Below are positions 34,009-40,737 of a DNA stretch of 40,737 nt, one piece after another. The notes beneath the pieces are model-generated. The model made no database searches. It worked only from the letters and a program-made list of their open reading frames with translations, and was not told the origin of the DNA. The DNA comes from CAZJNX01 sp964547415 (GTDB lineage Bacteria > Pseudomonadota > Alphaproteobacteria > Rhizobiales > Amorphaceae), in NCBI GenBank assembly GCA_964547415.1, contig CAZJNX010000013.1:1-40737 (forward strand). Direction: 5' to 3'. Every line of letters begins with the position of its first letter. Position 1 is the first letter of the stretch. A program made the position numbers and the translations under genes.

Positions 34009-34410
34009 ATGGTGCTTCTCAATGCCAACGGGCCGCTGCCGGCGATGGACTTCGCCGCGCCCAACGTCGGCAACCTGCCGACCCCGGCGGGGCCGGTGCC
34101 TACGCCGTCCGTCAGCATCGGCTTCAAGGCGACCGTGCCGCCCACCCAGGTGAAATACTTCACCATGTGCATGCCCGCCCAGACCATGGAAAGCGACGAT
34201 CCCGTGACGGTGGGCTGCGTGGGCCCGGGCGTGGTGTCCGGGACGATGTTCGCCGAGGACGAGCACCTGCGCTGCTCCACGCTCCTTTGCATCGACGGGG
34301 GCATGGGCACGCGCTGGCTCGACCAGACCGGCCAGAACGGCGAGGGGTCCGACAACGCCGTCGGCACCACCATCGTCCCGGCCCAGGTGTGCGTGATCGT
34401 GCTGAGATGA
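34009..34410 (+). CDS. DUF4150 PAAR-like spike-tip protein
   Basis: A 133-residue protein of the PAAR-like DUF4150 family. It begins MVLLNANGPLPAMDFAAPNV, then a proline-rich turn (LPTPAGPVPTPSV), a Met/Cys core (FTMCMPAQTMES), VGPGVVSGTMF and LLCIDGGMGTRW. It ends with IVPAQVCVIVLR. This order matches family members that cap VgrG trimers in type VI secretion. Four cysteines are visible; metal binding at the tip is possible but not shown. It starts 30 bp after the second pentapeptide gene and overlaps the next gene by four bases, so it belongs to one transcription unit with the three unrecognised proteins. Confidence 0.85.
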   Translation: MVLLNANGPLPAMDFAAPNVGNLPTPAGPVPTPSVSIGFKATVPPTQVKYFTMCMPAQTMESDDPVTVGCVGPGVVSGTMFAEDEHLRCSTLLCIDGGMGTRWLDQTGQNGEGSDNAVGTTIVPAQVCVIVLR

Positions 34411-35285
34411 CCAGCGCCCTCACCCGCCTCGCCGTCCCGACCGCGGACGGCACGAACGCCGCCGGCCACGCTCTCAGGCTCGGCTCCTACCTGCCGGCCG
34501 AGACGGGTACCCTCCCCTCCGCCTTCGCCCGGGCGAGCGGGAACGCGGGCGAGGCGACGAGCGACGGTATCTTCCTGAAGACGACCGGGAGCCTCGAGGT
34601 GGTCGCCAAGGGGCTCGGCGGCACGGGCGGCGTCCTCGGCCTGTCGGCGGACACCACCGTCGCGGTGACGAGCGGGGACCTCGCCGTCACCGTCGACGGC
34701 CTCTTCTCGGCCGCCGCGAACGGCATCCGCCTGCGCGCCACGTCGGACGTGACGACGGCGGCCGACGCCGATCCCCCCGGCGGGGGCACCGTCGACATGA
34801 AGGCCGACAGCGAGATCAAGATGACGGCGCCCACCGTCATCTTCGAGGCGCCGAGCGTCAAGACGTCCGAAAAGACCCAGTTCTTCAAGGAAAAGAACGG
34901 CTGGAACAAGCTCCAGATCGGCTACGACTGGGGCGTCTTCCTCGGCATCAGCAACAGCATCAGCGCGGTGATGAGCTCGACCCTGTGCTTCCTTTACGTG
35001 AAGATGGGCGGCGTCGACACCAAGATGGGCTACACCGATTCGAAGGCGATCCTCATCAAGTGCGACATCTGTCGCTACAAGGTCGACAACAAGGGCATCC
35101 TGACCGGTCTGATCCAGCTTTTGTGGGCCGACAAGAAATATCTCTTGAAGAACAAGGTCGCGGACATCGACAAGCCGGACGTGCAGCGCCAGATCGGCGA
35201 CGCCCGGAACAACATGCGGATCGCCTACGCGCGCCAGCTGACGATGATGAAGATCAAGCAGAGGGGCGCGCGCAACGAGATGTGA
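34407..35285 (+). CDS. Unrecognised protein A of a three-member tandem family
   Basis: A 292-residue protein I cannot assign. The N-terminal half has HALRLGSYLP (21-30), then TSDGIFLKTTGSL (51-63). Short Gly-separated beta-like strands follow (VTSGDLAVTVDG, then MKADSEIKMTAPTVIFEAP near 131-149), recalling the C-terminal blade of VgrG proteins. The C-terminal domain starts near 165 with LQIGYDWGVFLGISNSISAV and a hydrophobic run to about 198, and ends in a basic helical tail. The next two genes encode proteins with the same order and matching motifs. The ATG overlaps the PAAR-like gene (ATGA). There is no signal peptide. It may be spike decoration or a secreted cargo; both are inference. The 3' part is visibly less GC-rich than the 5' part. 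Confidence 0.85.
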   Translation: MTSALTRLAVPTADGTNAAGHALRLGSYLPAETGTLPSAFARASGNAGEATSDGIFLKTTGSLEVVAKGLGGTGGVLGLSADTTVAVTSGDLAVTVDGLFSAAANGIRLRATSDVTTAADADPPGGGTVDMKADSEIKMTAPTVIFEAPSVKTSEKTQFFKEKNGWNKLQIGYDWGVFLGISNSISAVMSSTLCFLYVKMGGVDTKMGYTDSKAILIKCDICRYKVDNKGILTGLIQLLWADKKYLLKNKVADIDKPDVQRQIGDARNNMRIAYARQLTMMKIKQRGARNEM

Positions 35286-35309
35286 TCGTGGCGCGCCGGG
35301 AGAGGGGTC

Positions 35310-36170
35310 ATGACGGGACGGATGCTCGCCATCGAGGTCCCCGCGGTGAGCGGGTCCACGCCGGCCGCGGGCCTCAGGATGGGCGCGGCGGGGCCCGAGG
35401 AGGACGGCTGGAAGCCGGCCAACTTCGGCGACGGCGTCGCCTCCGGCGCCTCGCAGGACGGGGTGCGCCTCGCCACCACCGGCGACCTCGTGGTCTCGGC
35501 GGCGAACGGGGCGGCGCTGTCCTTCGCGAGCGGCCTGTCAATCCGTGTCGCCCCGGTGGACGACGGCGGGGCGGCCTCGGCGGAGATCCTCGTCACCGCG
35601 GGCAAGAGCCGCCTGTGGGCCAACGGCGCCCAGTACACCTCGAAGGCGAACGACACCGGCTTCGCCGCGTCCTCCTCCGACATCGTCGTCGATGCCACCG
35701 GCGACGTCACCGCCTACGCCCCGACGGTGACGATCAAGAGCGACTTCGGCTACAAGAAGTACGGCAAGCTCTTTTCCGAAGTCGATGTCCTCAAGCAAAT
35801 CACCTATGGCGTCTACTGTGACGTCTTCCTGGGGGCGACGAACAGTCTTTATGCCGTTCTTAAGTACAGCCTGCAGACGATCGCCAACCGCGAGAGCATG
35901 TTCGACCTCACGATCGTCACCGCGTCGACCTTCACGGGCGGCCAGAAGGTGGAGCAGTGGGAGATGAAGTACGAGAACGACCAGAAGGCGGCCGAAGCCG
36001 ACGGCGCGCTCATCCGCATGAAGAGCTGCAGCGCCGAGGAGGCGAAGGCGAAAAAGGAGCAGGACCTGGTGAAGCTGCGCAACGGGGTCGCCCGGGCCGT
36101 GGAGGAGGAGCTCGATTCCACCCTCCAGCCGATCGAGGCGACCGTGATCCAGTGCGAGATGCGGGACTGA
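35310..36170 (+). CDS. Unrecognised protein B of a three-member tandem family
   Basis: A 286-residue relative of protein A. Shared points are AGLRMGAAGP (20-29), SQDGVRLATTGDL (48-60), beta-like strands to about 145 (IVVDATGDVTAYAPTVTIK), and the domain opening QITYGVYCDVFLG (163-175) followed by ATNSLYAV against ISNSISAV in A. The C-terminal part differs from A: after about 190 it becomes a long charged helix rich in Lys, Glu and Ala (about 215-270). A GGGAGAGGGG ribosome-binding site precedes the ATG, 24 bp after the stop of A. I found no catalytic motif. Function is unknown; placement suggests T6SS spike-tip or cargo. Confidence 0.85.
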   Translation: MTGRMLAIEVPAVSGSTPAAGLRMGAAGPEEDGWKPANFGDGVASGASQDGVRLATTGDLVVSAANGAALSFASGLSIRVAPVDDGGAASAEILVTAGKSRLWANGAQYTSKANDTGFAASSSDIVVDATGDVTAYAPTVTIKSDFGYKKYGKLFSEVDVLKQITYGVYCDVFLGATNSLYAVLKYSLQTIANRESMFDLTIVTASTFTGGQKVEQWEMKYENDQKAAEADGALIRMKSCSAEEAKAKKEQDLVKLRNGVARAVEEELDSTLQPIEATVIQCEMRD

Positions 36171-36174
36171 CCCG

Positions 36175-37110
36175 ATGACCGCCACCAGCCCCGACGGACC
36201 GCTCGCCCGCCTTCAGGTCCCCGCCCCCTCCGACGCCCCGGCGTCGGCCGCCTCGCTCCGGCTCGGCGCCTACGAAGCCGACGTGGAGGCGAGCCGCTAC
36301 GTCGCGGGCGGGCCGATCGCCGCGACGGCCGCCGCGCGGGAGGGCGTGCTCGTCCACACGGGCGGCGGCCTCCTCGCCCGCGGCACCCACGGGGCCCTCG
36401 GTGTCGACGGGGGCCTGTCCATCGACGTGTCGGGCAACACGGCCGTCACCGTCCCCTCGGGCAGCCTCGTCCACCTGGCCCAGGGCATCGCGGTGGATGC
36501 CTCGGGCGTGCCCTCCAGCGACGACGACAGCTCCAGCGACGACGACAGCTCCAGCGACGACGGCTCCAGCGACGACGGCAATGACGACACCGGCCCCGAC
36601 TCCGGCCAGCTCACCTTCAACGCGCCGGACACCATCCACCTGAAGTCCGATACCCTCGTCTCGGTGAAGACGCCGGAAAACGGAACCTTCAAGAACACTA
36701 AGACGAACCATGGCTTCCAGGTCGTCGCCGTCTGCGACCAGATCAATTACGGCTACCAGTGGAAGATCCACCTGGGGATCGCTTTCAAGATCATCCCGAT
36801 CGTCACCTTCTCCCTGTCCAGCAGCTACATCAAGCACATGGCCTTCGACACCAAGTTGTCGATGATCGACACGAAGATCACCGTCAAGAACATCGCCAGC
36901 TACATCGGCAAGGCGGAAAACAAGGGATTCGTCGCCGGCGTCAAGGCGTTCTTCGCCGGGTTCCACACGGCCAACGTGGCGGCCTCCGAGGCCAAGGACA
37001 ATGAAAAGAAGGCGGAGGCGGTCTCACGCGGGATCGAGATCGCCAAGGAGAACGTCCAAAGACACGTCAACGATCTCGACAACCGCCTCGGGGTGATCCT
37101 GAAGACATGA
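36175..37110 (+). CDS. Unrecognised protein C of a three-member tandem family
   Basis: A 311-residue relative of A and B. It has ASLRLGAYEAD (26-36), AREGVLVHTGGGL (54-66), beta-like strands to about 110, and then a low-complexity Ser/Asp insert at 114-139. A strand TFNAPDTIHLKSDTLVSVK leads to the domain opening QINYGYQWKIHLG (189-201) and a hydrophobic stretch IAFKIIPIVTFSLSS. A charged helical tail (about 255-311) follows. The Ser/Asp insert is absent from A and B. The gene starts four bases after B and overlaps the TPR gene (ATGA). Function is unknown; the hydrophobic segment after the shared motif would suit membrane contact. Confidence 0.85.
   Translation: MTATSPDGPLARLQVPAPSDAPASAASLRLGAYEADVEASRYVAGGPIAATAAAREGVLVHTGGGLLARGTHGALGVDGGLSIDVSGNTAVTVPSGSLVHLAQGIAVDASGVPSSDDDSSSDDDSSSDDGSSDDGNDDTGPDSGQLTFNAPDTIHLKSDTLVSVKTPENGTFKNTKTNHGFQVVAVCDQINYGYQWKIHLGIAFKIIPIVTFSLSSSYIKHMAFDTKLSMIDTKITVKNIASYIGKAENKGFVAGVKAFFAGFHTANVAASEAKDNEKKAEAVSRGIEIAKENVQRHVNDLDNRLGVILKT
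36517..36588 (+). repeat. Ser/Asp-coding tandem repeat inside protein C gene
   Basis: Two identical 18-bp units AGCGACGACGACAGCTCC (36517-36534, 36535-36552) are followed by shortened units at 36553-36567 and 36568-36579 and then AATGACGAC. They encode SDDDSS-type repeats. Acidic Ser/Asp tracts often act as flexible or calcium-binding linkers; here it separates the beta-like half from the C-terminal domain. Confidence 0.85.
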
Positions 37111-38900
37111 CGCGGCCGGTGGCGAGCGCGGAACGGCTGGCGGCGGCGCGGACGCTCGCCCGCAAGGGGCGGCGGGAGGAGGCCGCGCTCCTCCTCGAAG
37201 AGGTCCTCGAGACGAGCCCCTACCACGCGGGCGCCCTCGTGGAGATGGCCCGGGTGCGCCTTGCAGAGGGGGACGTGACGGGCGCCCGCGCGGCGGCCGA
37301 GCTCGCCGTCCGCGTCGCCCCGCAGGATGCGGACGCGGTCGCGGAGGTGGGCAACGTGCGCCTCGCGGAAGGCAACGCGGAAGCCGCCCGGGCCTGCCTC
37401 GAGCACGCCGTGGAGATCGCCCCCGACCGGGCGCCGCTGCGCGCCGCCCTCGCCGAGCTCCTCATGGGGGCAGGCGAGACCGAGGCGGCCCTCGCCGAGC
37501 TCGCCCGCGCCACCGAGACCTGCGAGGAGGACGCGGACGTGCTCCTCGTCCTCGGCAACCTGCTCGCGACCGCCGGCAACCTCTCCGCCGCCGAGACCTG
37601 CTTCCGCCGCGTCGTCGCCATCGACCCGGAGAACGCGCAAGGGATCCACAACCTCGGCAACGTGGCGGCCGAGCACGGGCGGCCGGACGAGGCGCTCGCC
37701 CTCGCCGACCGGGCCCACCTCCTGCGGCCCGGGGATCCGGCGGTGCTCGTCACCCTCGCCCAGCGCCTCCTCGACGCGGGCGAGCCCGCGCGCGCCCTGC
37801 GCTACGCCCGCCGCGCCGTCGCCCTCGCGCCCGAGGACCTCGCCGCCGCCGACACCTTCGCCCGGGTCGCCACCGTCGGGGGCGAGGGCGAGGCCGCCCT
37901 CCGCCCGCTCGTGGAGATCGTGCGGCGAACCCCGAACGACCCGGCCGCCGCCGCCTCGCTCGCGAGCAAGATGCGTCTTTCCGGCCGGATCGCGGAGGCC
38001 CTCGCCCTTGCCGAGCGGGTCCTCGCCATGGCGCCGGACCACCCCCTCGCCGCGGCCGTCCGGGCCGACTGCCGCCTCGCCCTCGGCCACCATCCCGCCG
38101 CGGGCGAGGGGACGGGCGAGGGTGCCGCGCCGGACGGGCCGGCCGCCGCGGGCGTCGAGGTACCGCCCACCATGGGCAGCCTCGAGGTGCTGGCCTGGCT
38201 GCGCTACGCGGGCGAGGCGGCGGGCCTTCCCCCGGACGCGCCGGTGCGCGGGCCGGTCTGGCTCGCCCCCCTCCTCGGGCCCCGCGCGCTCGCCCCCGAC
38301 GCGCCGGACGGGGAGCGGCCCCTCCTTTCCCTGCCGGCCGTCGCCGCCGATCCGTCCATCGACGTCGCCACCGCCGGCGCCCGCGTCCCCTACCTCGCCG
38401 CCGACCCGGGCCGCCGCGCCGCCTTCGTGGAGGCGCTCGCCGCCTTCCCGCCGCCACGGATCGGGATCGCCTGGGCGCGGGCAGGCCGCGGCCTGACGCT
38501 CGCCGACGTGCGGGCCGCCTTTGCGGGGCGGGAGGGAACGCTCGTCTCCCTCGTGTGGGACGAGATGCGCCACGACCTCGTCGACGCCCCCGAGGTGGTG
38601 GACGCGGGCGTCCACGTGTCGGACCTCGGCGTCGCGGCGGCCGCGCTCGCCGCGCTCGACGGGTTCGTCGGGCCGGACGGCGTGCCGCTGCACCTCGCCG
38701 GCGCCCTCGGTCGGCCGGGGATCGCCGTCGCCGTCCCGGCCGCCCCGTGGTACCTCCACCCGGAGCGGGACGGCCACCTCGCCTGGTACCCGACGCTGCG
38801 GCGCCTTCCCCGGCCCTTCGAGGAACCCGCAGAGGCCTTCCGCGCCCGCCTCGGCGAAGCGCTCGATGTTCTCCTCGCCCGCCTTGCCGGACAGGACTGA
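37107..38900 (+). CDS. TPR protein with GT9/OGT-like C-terminal domain
   Basis: A 597-residue protein. Residues 1 to about 335 hold eight or nine tetratricopeptide repeats of the A...G....A...... type. After a Gly/Pro-rich linker (about 335-355), the C-terminal half resembles the glycosyltransferase-like domain of many bacterial TPR proteins related to heptosyltransferases and OGT. The evidence is VPYLAADPGRRAAFVEAL, then PRIGIAWAR, and near the end PDGVPLHLAGALGRPG with AWYPTLRRL. Asp and His of the usual D-x4-H-LAGALG motif remain, so catalysis is possible but unproven. It is translationally coupled to protein C (ATGA), so it probably works with the A/B/C proteins, as a chaperone, scaffold or modifying enzyme. 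Confidence 0.82.
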   Translation: MTRPVASAERLAAARTLARKGRREEAALLLEEVLETSPYHAGALVEMARVRLAEGDVTGARAAAELAVRVAPQDADAVAEVGNVRLAEGNAEAARACLEHAVEIAPDRAPLRAALAELLMGAGETEAALAELARATETCEEDADVLLVLGNLLATAGNLSAAETCFRRVVAIDPENAQGIHNLGNVAAEHGRPDEALALADRAHLLRPGDPAVLVTLAQRLLDAGEPARALRYARRAVALAPEDLAAADTFARVATVGGEGEAALRPLVEIVRRTPNDPAAAASLASKMRLSGRIAEALALAERVLAMAPDHPLAAAVRADCRLALGHHPAAGEGTGEGAAPDGPAAAGVEVPPTMGSLEVLAWLRYAGEAAGLPPDAPVRGPVWLAPLLGPRALAPDAPDGERPLLSLPAVAADPSIDVATAGARVPYLAADPGRRAAFVEALAAFPPPRIGIAWARAGRGLTLADVRAAFAGREGTLVSLVWDEMRHDLVDAPEVVDAGVHVSDLGVAAAALAALDGFVGPDGVPLHLAGALGRPGIAVAVPAAPWYLHPERDGHLAWYPTLRRLPRPFEEPAEAFRARLGEALDVLLARLAGQD

Positions 38901-39084
38901 TCCACAGTGATCCGGACCTTTCGAGGGGCCGGACACCGACCCGAACCTGTTTTCCGAGACTGCCGTTCCGTGCGGTCCCGCCGGAGTGGTCCGGACCTGT
39001 TGACGCGCCCTCCCCCGCCCCCGATGATGCCGGTCGAACAGACCGGGCGAGGCGCCCCGGCGGGACAGGGGAGGACCGGGGCCG
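38901..39084. promoter_or_regulatory. Intergenic region before rraA-like gene with inverted repeats
   Basis: TCCGGACCT occurs twice (38911-38919, 38990-38998), the second copy within the palindrome GGTCCGGACC (38988-38997). A hairpin CCGGTC-GAACA-GACCGG lies at 39030-39046. GGGGAGGA (39068-39075) is a good ribosome-binding site for the next gene. The region separates the secretion-like island from the metabolic genes and probably contains a terminator, a promoter or an operator, but I cannot tell which repeat does what. Confidence 0.35.
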
Positions 39085-39708
39085 ATGGAAGAGGGTGAAG
39101 CGCTCCAGGTCCTCGGCCGGCTCTCCGTCGCCACCGTCTACGAGGCGGCGGGCAAGCTGGGCGACATGGGGCCGGAGATCCGCGCCATGGTCCCGGGCGT
39201 GCGCATGGTCGGCCGCGCCTTCACCGTGAAGACATGGTACGGCGACACGAGCCCGGTCCTCGCCGCCCTCGACGTGGCGCCGGCGGGCGCCGTCCTCGTG
39301 ATCGACGCGGGCGGCGCCGGCGCGGCCACCGTCTGGGGCGGCACCTCCGCCCGGGCCTGCCGGGTCCGCGGCATCGCCGGCATGGTCACCAACGGCCTCG
39401 TGCGCGACACGGCCGAGCTTCTCCAGATCGCCGTGCCCACCTTCGCGGCCGGCGTCGCGCTCCGCGGCACCCAGAAGCTCCACCCGGGCTGGACCGGCAT
39501 CCCCGTCGCCGTCGGCGGCGTTCCCGTCATGCCCGGCGACATCGTGCTCGGCGACGACGACGGCGTCCTCGTCGTGCCGGCCGCGCGGGCCGCCACGGTG
39601 GCCGCGGCCGCCCTCGTCCAGGCGGAGAAGGAAGCGGCCCGCGATGCCCGGGTCGAGGCCGGCGCGCGCTTCTTCGACCTCGTCGGCTACCCGCGGGAGA
39701 GCGCCTGA
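39085..39708 (+). CDS. RraA-like aldolase / dimethylmenaquinone methyltransferase-like protein
   Basis: A 207-residue member of the RraA fold, which includes 4-hydroxy-4-methyl-2-oxoglutarate and oxaloacetate-type class II aldolases. Visible features are DAGGAGAATVWGGTSARAC (74-92), the metal- and substrate-binding Arg107-Asp108 in NGLVRDTAEL, and PGDIVLGDDDGVLVVP (150-165). These residues fit an aldolase better than the RNase E inhibitor RraA, which lacks the full site. Names mentioning menaquinone methyltransferase are a historical misannotation. The stop overlaps the start of the aconitase-like gene by one base (TGATG), so the two enzymes likely act on related hydroxy- or keto-acids. Confidence 0.88.
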   Translation: MEEGEALQVLGRLSVATVYEAAGKLGDMGPEIRAMVPGVRMVGRAFTVKTWYGDTSPVLAALDVAPAGAVLVIDAGGAGAATVWGGTSARACRVRGIAGMVTNGLVRDTAELLQIAVPTFAAGVALRGTQKLHPGWTGIPVAVGGVPVMPGDIVLGDDDGVLVVPAARAATVAAAALVQAEKEAARDARVEAGARFFDLVGYPRESA

Positions 39709-40737
39709 TGGGACGGACCCTCACCGAGAAGATCCTCTCGCGCGTCGTCGGACGCGACGTCCGGGCGGGCGAGATCGTCCACCCCGTGCCCGAGCTCGTC
39801 ACCGTCCACGACTGGTACGTCGTCAACTTCGACCGGGCGCTCGCCGAGCTCGGCGTCACGCGCCTGTTCGACCCGGACCGGGTCGTCATCTCCACCGACC
39901 ACGAGCCCGTCGCCGTCGATCCGCACTCCGCCGAGCGGCAGAAGAAGGTGCGGGAGATCGTGGAGAAGTACGGCATCCGCCACTTCTACGACGTCGGGCG
40001 CGGTGGCCTCGGCCACGTCTTCCCGGTGGAGATGGGCTACGTGAAGCCCGGCATGTTCGTGGAGGCCTACGACGTCCACGTTACCAACTTCGGCGCGGTC
40101 GGCGCCCTCGCGATCCCCCTCGTCGTCGAGATCTCCGAGGTGCTCGCCCTCGGCTCGGTCTGGATCCGCGTGCCCGAGACGGTGCGGGTCGAGATCCGCG
40201 GCACCATGCGGCCCGGCACCAGCGTGCGCGACGTCGCCCAGAAGCTAATCGCCGACCTCGGCGACGAGCTGGTGGACTACGCGGTCGTCGAGTTCGCCGG
40301 CCCGGGCATGGCGGACATCGGCATCGCGGGCCGCCACACCCTGTGCAACACGCCCATCGACATCGGCGCCAAGTCCGTGATCGTGGAGCCGGACGCCGTC
40401 ACCCTCGCCTACCTCGAGGGGCGCGTCGACGGCCCGGTGGAGCGCATCGCGAGCGACGCGGACGCCCGTTTCCGCGCCGTCATCGACTACGACGTGTCCG
40501 AGATCGGCCCCCAGGTCGCGGTGCCGCCGACGCCCGACTGCGTGGTGCCGGTGGAGGAGGTGGCCGGAAAGCCCGTCCACCACGCCTTCGTGGGCTCGTG
40601 CGCGTCCGGCAACCTCGAGGACCTGAGGGACGCCGCGCGGATGCTGAAGGGGCACATGGTCCACCCGTCCGTGCGCCTTTACGTGACGCCCGCGAGTCAG
40701 GAGGTGGCGAAGGCCGCCGCCGCCGAGGGCCTCATGG
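39708..40737 (+). CDS. Aconitase/LeuC-like dehydratase large subunit (3' end cut by window)
   Basis: 343 residues are visible; the gene runs off the right edge. It begins MGRTLTEKILSRVVG, as in LeuC-like proteins, with ISTDHEPV near 61. The region YDVHVTNFGAVGAL (121-134) corresponds to the usual DSHT..GAFGA motif, but the Ser after Asp122 is Val. The first [4Fe-4S] ligand is Cys298 in FVGSCASGNLEDLRDAA; the other two (PGC..C) would lie beyond the window. The reaction is probably stereospecific hydration/dehydration of a hydroxy-dicarboxylate. The start is coupled to the RraA-like gene. It is not safe to call it leucine-pathway LeuC, given the divergent motif and context. A small subunit would be expected downstream. 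Confidence 0.85.
   Translation, partial: MGRTLTEKILSRVVGRDVRAGEIVHPVPELVTVHDWYVVNFDRALAELGVTRLFDPDRVVISTDHEPVAVDPHSAERQKKVREIVEKYGIRHFYDVGRGGLGHVFPVEMGYVKPGMFVEAYDVHVTNFGAVGALAIPLVVEISEVLALGSVWIRVPETVRVEIRGTMRPGTSVRDVAQKLIADLGDELVDYAVVEFAGPGMADIGIAGRHTLCNTPIDIGAKSVIVEPDAVTLAYLEGRVDGPVERIASDADARFRAVIDYDVSEIGPQVAVPPTPDCVVPVEEVAGKPVHHAFVGSCASGNLEDLRDAARMLKGHMVHPSVRLYVTPASQEVAKAAAAEGLM

Noticed and set aside
34009..38900. Possible toxin-immunity pairing with protein B or C as immunity protein
   Set aside because: A, B and C share the same layout and motifs, so they look like paralogues rather than a toxin and its unrelated inhibitor; no nuclease, lipase or peptidase motif was visible in any of them.

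Overview
The window is a very GC-rich bacterial chromosome segment, almost certainly from an alphaproteobacterium and probably Hyphomicrobiales-like. The main evidence is the block rpoZ-rsh-DUF2062-pdxJ-acpS-lepB-rnc with a single bifunctional Rsh, and the NYN/DUF88 gene divergent from rpoZ; the family-level placement is inference. About 35 genes are recognisable. No rRNA, tRNA, CRISPR array, transposase or integrase was seen.

Layout. (1) 267-6541, all on the minus strand: a Crp/Fnr-type regulator, a PsiE-like membrane protein, and an adaptor/permease pair of an RND efflux pump. (2) 6925-13216, minus strand: the housekeeping block, transcribed rpoZ, rsh (ppGpp), DUF2062, pdxJ (vitamin B6), acpS (acyl carrier protein activation), lepB (signal peptidase I), rnc (RNase III). 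acpS carries an apparent frameshift in a run of eight G, and era/recO, usual after rnc, are absent. (3) 13526-14828, plus strand: NYN-domain nuclease-like protein and a family-5 uracil-DNA glycosylase. (4) 14974-18890, minus strand: a Wza-like export lipoprotein, and an operon of patatin-like lipase, multispan membrane protein and alpha/beta hydrolase-like protein. (5) 19006-23212: an FtsX-type ABC permease and its ATPase, divergent from a TesA-like SGNH esterase, the same arrangement as tesA-ybbA-ybbP of E. coli. (6) 23224-28415: a second RND permease/adaptor pair, divergent from a TetR regulator, with inverted-repeat operator candidates between them. (7) 28440-28856: a DUF3830 cyclophilin-like protein.

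(8) 28947-38900 is the accessory island and the most interesting part. It holds a DUF3540 gene, a 1030-residue DUF2169-plus-pentapeptide protein, a second pentapeptide protein, a DUF4150 PAAR-like protein, three tandem unrecognised proteins, and a TPR protein with a GT9/OGT-like C-terminal half. DUF3540, DUF2169 and DUF4150 are partners of VgrG spikes in type VI secretion, but no vgrG or T6SS core gene lies in the window. Comparing the three unrecognised proteins by eye, I find they share a layout: an N-terminal LR[LM]G segment, a DG[IV]..-type motif followed by Gly-rich beta-like strands, and a C-terminal domain opening with QI.Y...[VI][FH]LG. They look like a paralogous family of spike-tip or cargo proteins that I cannot assign to a known family.

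(9) 39085-40737, plus strand: an RraA-like aldolase and a truncated aconitase/LeuC-like dehydratase, probably the start of an organic-acid catabolic operon that continues beyond the window.

Many gene pairs overlap by ATGA or GTGA, so translational coupling is widespread. All family calls come from reading motifs; no database search was run.
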